From positions 1-64,000 of the forward strand of contig JAPPMM010000045.1 in NCBI GenBank assembly GCA_028819075.1: 64,000 nucleotides of DNA. The letters are read 5' to 3'. Under the pieces are notes generated by a model. It was given only the letters and a program-made list of their open reading frames with translations, was not told the DNA's origin and did not search any database. This document shows positions 1 to 7,427 of the stretch, one piece after another. Source of the stretch: Gammaproteobacteria bacterium. Lineage in GTDB: Bacteria > Gemmatimonadota > Gemmatimonadetes > Longimicrobiales > Gaopeijiaceae. Numbering within the stretch: position 1 is the first letter of the stretch; each line of letters begins with the position of its first letter. Both the position numbers and the translations under genes were made by a program.

Positions 1-187
1 ACCCGCAATCGGCGGGAGTCAAACGGCTGGAATCCGCCCATCCAATCTCGTAAGTGCAACTTCCATAGGAAGATGCGAATTCACTCGCGTCCGCCGGACG
101 GGCGAATCGTCGTCACGGACGTGAGACGCCTGGCTTTTCCCCACCCGCGAGGGCGCAGCGATCTTCTCGGACGGCATTCGCAAGATC

Positions 188-865
188 ATGCGCACCGACC
201 TGTCGTCGGAGGAGGCGCGAGTCGAGCCGTTCGTGGAAGCATGGGCGCCGCCGGAAACCGAAGCGAGGTTCGGGAGTCTATCCGAGGTGGCGAGCGGCCC
301 TGTATGGGGATTCGTGCCGCCTCTGGTCTTTGACGCGCTGCCGGGGGGCGGGATCGCGTTTTCGGATTCTTCCACGTATGCGATCAAGGTGACCGGGCCG
401 TCCGGCCAGGTGTTGCGGATCCTACGCCGCCCAATCGTCCCGCAGCCGGTCACCGGTCGGCTGAGGCGGGCGGAGATTGACCGCCAGTTGGCGGAATTGA
501 CCTCGGACGACGATCCGGGGCTTGGCAACGTCCCTCCGACCGCTCGGGCGATGCTGGCAGGATTTCGCGCGGGCCAGGAGCAAGCGATCGAAGAGATGCA
601 GTTCTTTCCGGAAGTGCCGGTGCTGTACGCGTTGCGCACCACCTGGGAAGGCAATCTGTGGGTTCAACGACGCGGAGAGGAACCGGACGTAGACCTCGGT
701 CCGATCGACGTGCTTACACCGAGTGGCCGCTATCTGGGCACGCTCGACGGGCGGATGCGGATGCCGGACGAATTCGGCCCCGGTGGCCTCGTAGCCTTCA
801 TCGAAAAAGATGAGTACGATGTTCCGGTCATCGAGGTGAAGAGACTGCCGCCGGGAATTCGCTGA
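188..865 (+). CDS. C-terminal part of a six-bladed beta-propeller protein, 5' end disrupted
   Basis: 225 codons from the first in-frame ATG. The composition resembles the end of the propeller lipoproteins later in this window: a GNLWVQR segment, then GRYLGTL, then a closing strand. The coding signal continues upstream of the ATG as DAWLFPTREGAAIF back to an in-frame TGA at 122-124. Frame +1 just before it reads DGRIVVTD, which is also propeller-like. So the true start is probably lost to a frameshift near 118-124 or to truncation, and residue 1 here is not a real N-terminus. No signal peptide is present in what remains. The role is unknown; full-length relatives are probably secreted or lipid-anchored. 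Confidence 0.55.
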   Translation: MRTDLSSEEARVEPFVEAWAPPETEARFGSLSEVASGPVWGFVPPLVFDALPGGGIAFSDSSTYAIKVTGPSGQVLRILRRPIVPQPVTGRLRRAEIDRQLAELTSDDDPGLGNVPPTARAMLAGFRAGQEQAIEEMQFFPEVPVLYALRTTWEGNLWVQRRGEEPDVDLGPIDVLTPSGRYLGTLDGRMRMPDEFGPGGLVAFIEKDEYDVPVIEVKRLPPGIR

Positions 866-870
866 GACGA

Positions 871-2247
871 ATGGCTTCAGAAGAATCTCTACCGGGATTC
901 AGGCCCCAGGCGATCCCCCGACGCAGCTTTCTTCGCCGATCTGCGGGGGCGCTGGCGCTGGCTCCGGTGGTGCCGGTTGGGCAGCTCGCCCTGCTGGGCG
1001 GGCGGGATGGCGCGGGCGCTGAGCACACGACCGGCCCGGCGGCGGAAGCGGCTTTGCGACCGACCGGCCAGACAGCACCCCAAGAGGCCTGGGTCGCCCG
1101 CGCCCGCGCCGAAATCCCGGCCTCGACCGGCAGCCTCTACTTCCAGACCGGCGGCATCGGCCCCTCCCCCGAGGCGGTTATCGACCACGTCCAGGAGCGT
1201 CTCGCCTTCCAGAACGAAAGCCCCGCCGAGCCCCGCATCGCAACCGACATGGGCCGCATCGAACCCGACCTGCGGGCGCAGCTCGGGCGCGTATTCGGCG
1301 CCGGAACCGATGAGGTCGCGCTCACCCACAGCACCTCGGAGGGAATCTCCATCGTCGCATGGAGCCTCAACTGGATGCCGGGCGACGAGGTCGTGATCTC
1401 CAACACGGAGCATCCCGCAAACGTCATCCCGTGGTACGTCCTGCGGGACCGGTTCGGGATCGTGATCCGTGAGATCGACCTGAGCACGGGGACGGGACTC
1501 CTCGACGAGGTGCGCGGCCAGCTCTCGGACCGCACGCGCATGGTGAGCGTCAGCCATGTGTCCCGGAACAACGGACGGACGCTGCGTACCGATGAATCCG
1601 CCGAACTGGGCGCGCTGCTCCGCTCCCGCGCCGTGCGCTACCACCTCGACGGCGCGCAGGGCCCCGGCTGCGTCCCCACCGACTTCCGCGCACTCGGCTG
1701 CGACTGCTATTCCACCTGCGGCCACAAGTGGCTCCTGGGACCCAAGGGGACAGGCGCGCTCTTCGTACGGCGGGAGGTGCTCGACGACGTCCAGCTCAGT
1801 TGGGCAGGCTCGCACAGTCACGCAACCATGGACTACGAAGGCGCCTACACCCTGCTTCCGAGCGCCGCCCGCTACGAATTCGGCACGCGCGCCCTCGCGG
1901 ACTTCGCCGGTTTCGCGCGCGCTGTGGAGTGGATGGAGGACGTCGGTCTGGCGCGGGTCGAGGAGCGGATCCAGTCCCTGGTCGACCACGCGATCGAGGC
2001 GGTCGACGGCACGGACGGGCTGGGCGTGTCGTCCCCGCGCACGCGGCCGGACCGGTCGGGCGTGTTCGTCATCGAACTGCCCGAAGGGTGCGACGCCACG
2101 CAGCTCTACAACGAACTGCGCGAAGACGATGGGATCCTCGCGTCGCCCGTCCGGCAGCCGCGCGATTTCCGGCTGTCGATCCACTTCTTCAACACCCGCG
2201 ACGAGATCGACGCGGCGATCGCCGCGATTGGGGCGCGGTGCGGGTGA
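871..2247 (+). CDS. Tat-exported aminotransferase class V-fold PLP enzyme
   Basis: 458 aa. The N-terminus carries a twin-arginine motif (RRSFLRR, residues about 17-23) followed by an Ala/Leu-rich stretch, so export by Tat as a folded, cofactor-loaded protein is likely. The body is fold-type I PLP enzyme, class V (isopenicillin N epimerase / cysteine desulfurase-like): an STSEGIS phosphate-contact region, HLDGAQGPG containing the cofactor-pairing Asp, and CGHKWLLGP with the predicted Schiff-base lysine at about residue 286. The substrate is not predictable. It starts 5 bp after the propeller gene. The window holds two more genes of this architecture (29459-30733 and the right edge). Confidence 0.85.
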   Translation: MASEESLPGFRPQAIPRRSFLRRSAGALALAPVVPVGQLALLGGRDGAGAEHTTGPAAEAALRPTGQTAPQEAWVARARAEIPASTGSLYFQTGGIGPSPEAVIDHVQERLAFQNESPAEPRIATDMGRIEPDLRAQLGRVFGAGTDEVALTHSTSEGISIVAWSLNWMPGDEVVISNTEHPANVIPWYVLRDRFGIVIREIDLSTGTGLLDEVRGQLSDRTRMVSVSHVSRNNGRTLRTDESAELGALLRSRAVRYHLDGAQGPGCVPTDFRALGCDCYSTCGHKWLLGPKGTGALFVRREVLDDVQLSWAGSHSHATMDYEGAYTLLPSAARYEFGTRALADFAGFARAVEWMEDVGLARVEERIQSLVDHAIEAVDGTDGLGVSSPRTRPDRSGVFVIELPEGCDATQLYNELREDDGILASPVRQPRDFRLSIHFFNTRDEIDAAIAAIGARCG

Positions 2248-2289
2248 GTATGGGACCCCAGACGTTGTGGATCACGGAATGCGAAATGT

Positions 2290-2381
2290 CGACCAATCGA
2301 GAGGCCGATCAACGTCCGAATGAAAGGTTGGTGTCCGTCCAAACGAAAGAATATCGTTCGTCCAAACGAAAATACCAAGCG
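2290..2381. repeat. Tandem 23 bp-phased direct repeats, left flank of the ATPase cassette (4 units)
   Basis: Units begin at 2290, 2313, 2336 and 2359, spaced exactly 23 bp. The conserved core reads CGTCCAAACGAAAG on the + strand. Units 3 and 4 carry CGTCCAAACGAAA perfectly; units 1 and 2 are degenerate (about 11 and 12 of 14). The stretch is visibly A-rich against its GC-rich surroundings. It lies just past the stop of the minus-strand ATPase gene (2403). The same repeat in the same orientation and phase lies on the other side of that gene (3654-3743). Confidence 0.9.
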
Positions 2382-2402
2382 GTATCCCACGCCACGGACA
2401 GG

Positions 2403-3653
2403 CTATCCGGCGCCCTCCATGAGCTGCCGCAGCGGCACCGCAAACAGCCGATCGCCAAACGGCACCGTGGCTTCCCCATCGTACAGGACCACGCCAGCGG
2501 CGAATCGCTCTCGCAGTGCCTCCCGGAGCTTGCGGAGACCGCGAAAGTCCCCTGTTCCCACCGTCCCCGACGCCTTGACCTCGACGCCCGCGACCCCGGT
2601 AGCACCACGCTCGATGACGATGTCCACCTCCGCCCCGTCCTTGTTGCGGAAGTGGTGGAAGGACATGCGCGCATCGTTCCAGCTGGCCTGTCGCCGAAGT
2701 TCCTGGAACACGAAGGTCTCGAGAAGCTGGCCGAGCAAGGTACGGTCGTAAGCCAGAGCCGGACCGTCCAGGCCAAGAAGCGAAGAGGCGATTCCAGTGT
2801 CGCACAGGTGTAACTTCGGCCGCTTGATGAGCCGGCTCAAGCGGTTGCTGTGCCAGGCCGGAACGCGCTCCACAAGGAAGACCCGCTCAAGCAGCGTCGT
2901 GTAGTCGCGTATCGTCGGCCGACTCACCTCGAAAGGCGCGGCCAGGTCGCTCGCGTTGAACATCCTCGCGGTCTGGCTTGCGGCGGCCGCGAGCAGCCGC
3001 GGAAGGATGTCGAGCTTCCGGATGCTCGCGAGGTCGCGTACATCGTGCTGGACCAAGGCATTGACGTGATCGTTGTACCAGTTGGCGCGCCGACGGCCCG
3101 GCGGACGGGTAAGCGCTGCCGGATACCCGCCGGCGACGATGCGAGCAGGAAGGCGGTCACCCAGCCGGGCAGTGTGTCCGATCGCGAATTCGGCTGCGAA
3201 CAGCGCATCCAGGAAACCGGAGTCACTCTGTTCCAGCTCGCACTGCGCCAGCGGATGGAGCCGGAGCGTCTGAAGGCGGCCAGCCAGCGATTCCGAGAGT
3301 TTCGGCACCAGGAGCACATGCGTGGAGCCGGTGAGCAGGAATCGTCCGGGGACGCGCCGCCGGTCGATCTCCATCTTGAGGGCCGTGAACAGCGAAGGCG
3401 CTCGCTGCACTTCGTCCAGAATGACTCGCGCGGGGAGGGCAGCGGCGAACCCCAGCGGATCCTCCTCGGCGGCGCCGCGAACCACATCGTCGTCGAAGGT
3501 GACGTACCTGTATCCGCGCGACGCTCCCACGATCCGCGCCAACGTGGTCTTGCCGCACTGGCGGGGCCCGTGAATCAGGACCGCCGGCGAGTCGGCGAGC
3601 GCGTCAAGCAGGTGCGGCTCGACGAAACGGGGATACAACGTGGTGTCGATCAT
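2403..3653 (-). CDS. ATP-binding protein with C-terminal DUF4143 domain
   Basis: 416 aa from the ATG at 3653; the frame stays open upstream but that stretch is the repeat array. AAA+-type N-terminal domain: Walker A GPRQCGKT (residues 29-36), Walker B VILDEVQ (Asp80-Glu81), sensor-like LLTGST (107-112). A middle winged-helix-like segment (about 225-265) is followed by a DUF4143 C-terminus. There Asp344 and Glu358-Val-Lys360 are spaced like the D...ExK of PD-(D/E)XK folds, to which DUF4143 is usually assigned. Catalytic competence is not established. Proteins of this kind are widespread solitary genes of unknown function. The setting is striking: 22-23 bp repeats abut the start codon and follow the stop, suggesting self-regulation or a mobile cassette. 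Confidence 0.88.
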   Translation of the reverse strand: MIDTTLYPRFVEPHLLDALADSPAVLIHGPRQCGKTTLARIVGASRGYRYVTFDDDVVRGAAEEDPLGFAAALPARVILDEVQRAPSLFTALKMEIDRRRVPGRFLLTGSTHVLLVPKLSESLAGRLQTLRLHPLAQCELEQSDSGFLDALFAAEFAIGHTARLGDRLPARIVAGGYPAALTRPPGRRRANWYNDHVNALVQHDVRDLASIRKLDILPRLLAAAASQTARMFNASDLAAPFEVSRPTIRDYTTLLERVFLVERVPAWHSNRLSRLIKRPKLHLCDTGIASSLLGLDGPALAYDRTLLGQLLETFVFQELRRQASWNDARMSFHHFRNKDGAEVDIVIERGATGVAGVEVKASGTVGTGDFRGLRKLREALRERFAAGVVLYDGEATVPFGDRLFAVPLRQLMEGAG

Positions 3654-3743
3654 CGTCCAAACGTAGCGTTTGTATCGTCTAAACGAAAGAACAATGTTCG
3701 TCCAAACGAAAACGCTACGGTCGTTCAAACCAACAAACCAAGC
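3654..3743. repeat. Tandem 22-23 bp-phased direct repeats, right flank/promoter side of the ATPase gene (4 units)
   Basis: Units begin at 3654, 3676, 3699 and 3722 (spacing 22, 23, 23), with the core CGTCCAAACGAAA seen on the left flank. The unit at 3699 is perfect, that at 3676 has one change, and those at 3654 and 3722 are partial. The first unit touches the ATG of the minus-strand ATPase, so the array occupies its promoter/leader. The last unit and the last unit of the left array (2359) both run into ACCAAGC, matching at about 18 of 22 positions. The two flanks therefore look like copies of one block. Confidence 0.9.
3662..3719. promoter_or_regulatory. 10 bp inverted repeat enclosing two array units
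   Basis: CGTAGCGTTT (3662-3671) and its exact reverse complement AAACGCTACG (3710-3719) bracket 38 bp containing the repeat units at 3676 and 3699. It sits immediately upstream of the ATPase start and could be a dimer-of-dimers operator or a cruciform/hairpin. The arms are seen; the function is inferred. Confidence 0.6.
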
Positions 3744-3846
3744 ACCTGCACCGGAAATTGTCAAACATCGCCTTCCGCGGCTATGATATGCGCGCCCGAA
3801 CCGAAAGGAGGCAAGGCTGCCGGCAACCCGCAGGATCCCCACGTAT

Positions 3847-5013
3847 GTGTGGACGTTTCTGGCTCTGCTGGCGGGTCTGACGGCAGGGGGTCTTCTCCCG
3901 GGCCCTCTCGCCCCCGTCGCCGACGCCACCGCCACGCTCATCGCGTGGGTGGTCGCCATTGTGCCGCTCCTGATCCTCGCGGCCCTGAGCCCGGCCATCG
4001 CCACCCTGGTGCGGCGCGGGCTGGCGGGTCGTTTCGCGGGAGCGGTGGTTCTCTGGTACGTCTTCACGTCGACCGTCGCGGGGCTCATCGCCCTCATCAC
4101 TTCCGCGGTCATCTTCCGCATTCCGCTGACCACGGGCGGCCGGGGCGTGTGGACCGAAGCCGCGACGATGCTCGAGAGCCTCGGGGCGGGAGGCGCCTCG
4201 TGGCCGCTCCTGGCGATCCTCGCGGGCGTCCTGCTGGGGCTCTGGGGCGCCCGCCACGACCCGACGTACCGGGTGCTCAAGCGCATCGCCGACGCCATCG
4301 AAAGCGCGGGCAGCGGGCTCGCCTATGTGATGCTGCCGCTCATCCTCGCCTTCGGCATCACCCTGGGCGTCCGCTTCGGGGCGCGGCTGGGGCTGTCCCA
4401 CTACCTCACCATGACGGCCTACACGGGCGCGCTCGTGCTCGTCTGGTGGACGTTCTACACGTTCGTGCTCGTGCGCCGGGTCGGGCGCCGGCCCGTAGGA
4501 CCGGTGCTGAGCGGATACTACGTCCCCACGGCCGTGTTCGCCGCGGGCACGTGCTCGTCGCTGGCGACGCTCCCCGTCAACCTCGCCAACGCCAAGCGGG
4601 TCGGCGTGCGCGACGAGGTGGCCGACTTCGTGCTGCCGTTCGGCGCGGTGGTGAACCTGGACGCCAGCGCGCTGGCCTACGTCGCCTACGGGCCCTTCGT
4701 CGTGAGCCACGTCTTCGGCCTGGAACTCAGTTGGATGATGATGCTGGCCGCGTGGCCCGCCGTCGTGCTCTTCACCATCGCCGCTCCGGGGCTGCCCGCG
4801 GGGATGGGGACGGCGCTCTGGAGCGCGACCCTCTTCGCGAGCATTCTGGGGCTCGAGGGCCCGGCGCAGGGTGAGTTCATCGCGAGCTGGATCGCCCTCT
4901 CCGGAGGCATCCCCGACATGCTGCGCACCGCGACCAACTGTACCGGGGACGGCTACACCGCGATCATCTTCGATGGCCGGTTCGACGAGTTCTTCGGGAG
5001 GAGACGTGGCTGA
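3847..5013 (+). CDS. Dicarboxylate/amino acid:cation symporter (DAACS/SLC1 family)
   Basis: 388 aa from GTG 3847, polytopic membrane protein. Family features include the serine-rich re-entrant loop region around AAGTCSSLATLPVN and the substrate/cation site region PFGAVVNLDASALAY (family usual: GATINMDGTAL), with NCTGDGYTAI near the C-terminus. It probably imports a C4-dicarboxylate or acidic amino acid with Na+ or H+. An AAAGGAGG at 3804-3811 lies 5 nt before an in-frame CTG at 3817. Starting there adds LPATRRIPTY, giving the positive-inside end expected before TM1, so CTG may be the real start. The stop is followed by a duplicated gene-start motif belonging to the next gene. Confidence 0.85.
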   Translation: MWTFLALLAGLTAGGLLPGPLAPVADATATLIAWVVAIVPLLILAALSPAIATLVRRGLAGRFAGAVVLWYVFTSTVAGLIALITSAVIFRIPLTTGGRGVWTEAATMLESLGAGGASWPLLAILAGVLLGLWGARHDPTYRVLKRIADAIESAGSGLAYVMLPLILAFGITLGVRFGARLGLSHYLTMTAYTGALVLVWWTFYTFVLVRRVGRRPVGPVLSGYYVPTAVFAAGTCSSLATLPVNLANAKRVGVRDEVADFVLPFGAVVNLDASALAYVAYGPFVVSHVFGLELSWMMMLAAWPAVVLFTIAAPGLPAGMGTALWSATLFASILGLEGPAQGEFIASWIALSGGIPDMLRTATNCTGDGYTAIIFDGRFDEFFGRRRG

Positions 5014-5051
5014 GGTGGGCGTGACTGCAGCGGGCAGCGGCGGAGGCGGGA

Positions 5052-6028
5052 ATGTCTGAGGTGGGCGTGGACCTGTCCCCCGGCGCGCGGCGGCTCGTGC
5101 ACGTGAACGGACGCGTCCAGCCGGGCGAGGCGGTGCTGGTGGTGACCGACCCCACGATGCGGCGCTACGCGGATGCCGTCGCCGGCGCCGCGCGCGAGGC
5201 CGGGGCGGCCGTCACCGTCAGCGTCATCCCGGTGCGGGACCAGGACGGCCAGGAGCCGCCCCCGTCCGTCGCGCGCGCCATGACCCAGGCGGCCGTGATC
5301 TTCTCCCCGGTCCGCATCTCCATCACCCACACGCGGGCGATGCGGGCGGCCCTCGAAGCGGGCGCGCGGGTGTGCATGATGACCGCGTACACCGACGCGA
5401 TCATGACCAGCCCCGCCCTGCTCGAGACCGACTTCGAGGCGCAGGCCCACGTCTGCCGCCGGCTGGGCGCCGCGTTCACGGAGGGCCGGACGGTCCGCCT
5501 CACCTCCCCGCGCGGCACCGACCTCCGCTTCGGTATCGAGGGCCGGGCCGCCAACGTGCTGACCAACATCCCCGATCCCGGGCAGTTGGCGCCCGTCCCC
5601 GACATCGAGGTCAACGTGGTGCCGGTCACGGGTTCCGCCGAGGCACGATCGTCGCCGACGCCTCCGTACCCTATCTCGGCATCGGCATTCTGGAAGAGCC
5701 CATCGTCTGCTCGGTGCGCGCGGGCTACATCGTGAAGATGACCGGCGGCGCGCAGGCCGATTCCCTGCGCGAGCACCTGAAGTCGTTCGGCGACCGGCAC
5801 TGCTTCAACGTCGCGGAGCTGGGCGTGGGCCTGAACCCGAACGCCCGCCTCACGGGGGAGATGCTGGAGGACGAAGGCGTGATGGGCACGATCCACATCG
5901 GCATCGGCACGAGCCACACGCTCGGAGGGGAGATCGTCGCCCCCACCCACTACGACCTGCTCATGTGGCAGCCGACCATCTCCGTCGACGGACGTATCGT
6001 GCAGCAGGACAAGCAGGTGCTGGTGTAA
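5052..6028 (+). pseudogene. M29-type aminopeptidase / NicX-like metalloprotein, interrupted by a frameshift
   Basis: The first frame (5052 to about 5640) reads a plausible N-terminal domain ending VNVVPVTGSAE. The homologous continuation GTIVADASVPYLG runs in the next frame to the TAA at 6026-6028. One missing base in GAGGCACG (about 5640-5646) explains the shift. The second half carries the metal-site region expected of the aminopeptidase T family (and of the related 2,5-dihydroxypyridine dioxygenase): AELGVGLN with Glu, GTIHIGIG with His, and HYD near the end. Without the shift the product would be about 325 aa. Whether this is a real mutation or an assembly/base-call error cannot be told here. 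Confidence 0.75.
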
Positions 6029-6115
6029 GGCGGCCACCACCGATAGCGACGCGACGGGGCCCGGTGTCCTCCGCCAAGGGGGAGTCGTCGATGAGCCGGG
6101 AGGACCGCGCGCTCG

Positions 6116-6493
6116 TCAGACCGCCATGGTCAGGACGTCATACAGACGCATGCGCTCGTCTCTTGTGACGAGGACAAGCCCTTCGGCTTGCGCCTGCGCA
6201 ATCAGCATCCGGTCGAACGGGTCACGATGATGCAGCGGCAGAACCGCGGCTCTCTCGACGTGCTCGAAGGTCAGCGGAAGGTGCTCGAACTGCTTCGCCT
6301 CGACCACCGCGCTCAGGCTGTCCGGCGCGACGAGCCGACCCTTGGCCTTCCTGACCGCGATTTCCAAACCTGACACCGCACTTACGAAGACCTCGTTTCC
6401 GGGATCGGCGATGGCATCCCGGGCGGTCTCGTCGATTTCACCCCAATCCGACACCCACCACAGAAACGTGTCCGTGTCCAGGAGAAGGCGCAT
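6116..6493 (-). CDS. PIN-domain toxin, VapC-like
   Basis: 125 aa, the usual VapC length. Acidic residues of the PIN RNase site are in the expected places: Asp6 (LLLDTDT), Glu44 (SGLEIAV), Asp94 (HHRDPFDRM) and Asp112 (VTRDERM). VapC toxins are Mg2+-dependent RNases that often cut initiator tRNA or the rRNA sarcin-ricin loop; the target here is unknown. Its start lies 2 bp after the stop of the antitoxin gene (6496-6747), the standard antitoxin-toxin order. Confidence 0.92.
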   Translation of the reverse strand: MRLLLDTDTFLWWVSDWGEIDETARDAIADPGNEVFVSAVSGLEIAVRKAKGRLVAPDSLSAVVEAKQFEHLPLTFEHVERAAVLPLHHRDPFDRMLIAQAQAEGLVLVTRDERMRLYDVLTMAV

Positions 6494-6495
6494 CG

Positions 6496-6747
6496 TCAGT
6501 CGGTGCCCGGGAAGAGCGTGTAGTTTTCGAAGGCCTCGACGATCTCTTCATCGTCCGCGTCGAAGTCGGGCCCGATGCGGATCTGGCCCTCCAGCCCACC
6601 CGGCTGCCGGCGTTCCAGTCGCTCCCGATACGGAATCAGCCGCAGCCACGGCTGTCCCGACTTGCAGATCACGACCTCCTCGCCTTGCCACGCCCGTCTC
6701 GCCAGACGCGACAGCTGCGACTTCGCCTCGTGCATGTTGACCTTCAT
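6496..6747 (-). CDS. Phd/YefM-type antitoxin of a VapBC-like pair
   Basis: 83 aa. The N-terminus MKVNMHEAKSQLSRLA is the signature of Phd/YefM DNA-binding antitoxins, and the GEEVVICKSGQPWLRLIPY segment completes that fold. The acidic C-terminal tail (DFDADDEEIVEAFENY) would wrap around and block the PIN toxin. It is transcribed ahead of the toxin. A perfect 11 bp inverted repeat lies 23 bp upstream of its start (6770-6802) and is the natural candidate for the autoregulatory operator. Confidence 0.9.
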   Translation of the reverse strand: MKVNMHEAKSQLSRLARRAWQGEEVVICKSGQPWLRLIPYRERLERRQPGGLEGQIRIGPDFDADDEEIVEAFENYTLFPGTD

Positions 6748-6769
6748 TGGGCTTTCACCGGCCGGAGAT

Positions 6770-6802
6770 AGTATCTAGCTAGACCAAGCTAAGCTAGATA
6801 CT
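6770..6802. promoter_or_regulatory. 11 bp perfect inverted repeat upstream of the antitoxin gene
   Basis: AGTATCTAGCT (6770-6780) and AGCTAGATACT (6792-6802) are exact reverse complements separated by 11 nt. The right arm overlaps the stop codon of the upstream HAD gene. There is no T-run, so an intrinsic terminator is less likely than an operator for the Phd-like antitoxin. Confidence 0.65.
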
Positions 6803-7411
6803 GGCGATCACGCCGTCCAGCTTCCTCAGATCGTCGACCACCGCGACAGCGAGCTTCTCCGCCCCGCCCCCATCCAGCCCCGCCGGATTGTGCCACACGA
6901 CCTTGAGGCCCGCCGCGACCGCGCCCCGGATGTCGCGCGGCGAACCGGCCACGAACAACACCTCGGCCGAGGGGACGCCGAGGGCTTCCACGCCCGCGTC
7001 ATACATGCGCGGGTCGGGCTTGTAGAACCCTGCCGATTCGGCCGTGACGACCGAGCGAAAAGGGGCTCCGACCAGCTCGGCCGCGCGCACGCCCAGCACC
7101 TGGGAGCAGTTGGTCGCGACGCCGATCGGCATTCTTCGGGCAATTCGCCGCAACGCCGCTCCCGCCCCCGGCCACGGGGCCAGTTCGTCCCAGCGCGCCT
7201 CCAGCTCGCCGGCGAACGCGCGCGGCAGGCCGACGGCGGCCGCCGACTCCTCCACGAGATCCAGGTACGGCACGTAGGCGCCGGTCCCGTACGTGAGCCG
7301 CAAGTACTCGAAGCGCCAACGACGCCCGCGCTCCTCGCTCCCCGCGATGTCGTCCCAGAGCGACCACGAGTCGATCAGCGCCGAGAGCAGGTCGAAGAGG
7401 ACGGCTTTCAC
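6794..7411 (-). CDS. HAD-superfamily hydrolase (haloacid dehalogenase-like, subfamily IA)
   Basis: 205 aa. Motif I is in KAVLFDLLSALIDS (nucleophile Asp7), motif II in IGVATNCS, motif III lysine in AGFYKPDPRMY, and motif IV in EVLFVAGSPRDIRGA. The helical cap between motifs I and II is of C1 type. YKPDPRMY resembles 2-haloacid dehalogenases, but phosphatase activity on a small metabolite is equally possible. The gene stop lies inside the inverted repeat that precedes the antitoxin gene. Confidence 0.85.
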   Translation of the reverse strand: MKAVLFDLLSALIDSWSLWDDIAGSEERGRRWRFEYLRLTYGTGAYVPYLDLVEESAAAVGLPRAFAGELEARWDELAPWPGAGAALRRIARRMPIGVATNCSQVLGVRAAELVGAPFRSVVTAESAGFYKPDPRMYDAGVEALGVPSAEVLFVAGSPRDIRGAVAAGLKVVWHNPAGLDGGGAEKLAVAVVDDLRKLDGVIASI

Positions 7412-7427
7412 GGAATCTCCGCGCGCC

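Noticed and set aside
2290-3743. CRISPR array
   Set aside because: The repeats are 22-23 bp apart start to start with no unique spacers of usual length and no cas genes; they flank a gene on both sides.
6770-6802. Intrinsic terminator of the HAD gene
   Set aside because: The inverted repeat is AT-rich, overlaps the stop codon and has no T-run; an operator for the antitoxin gene explains it better.
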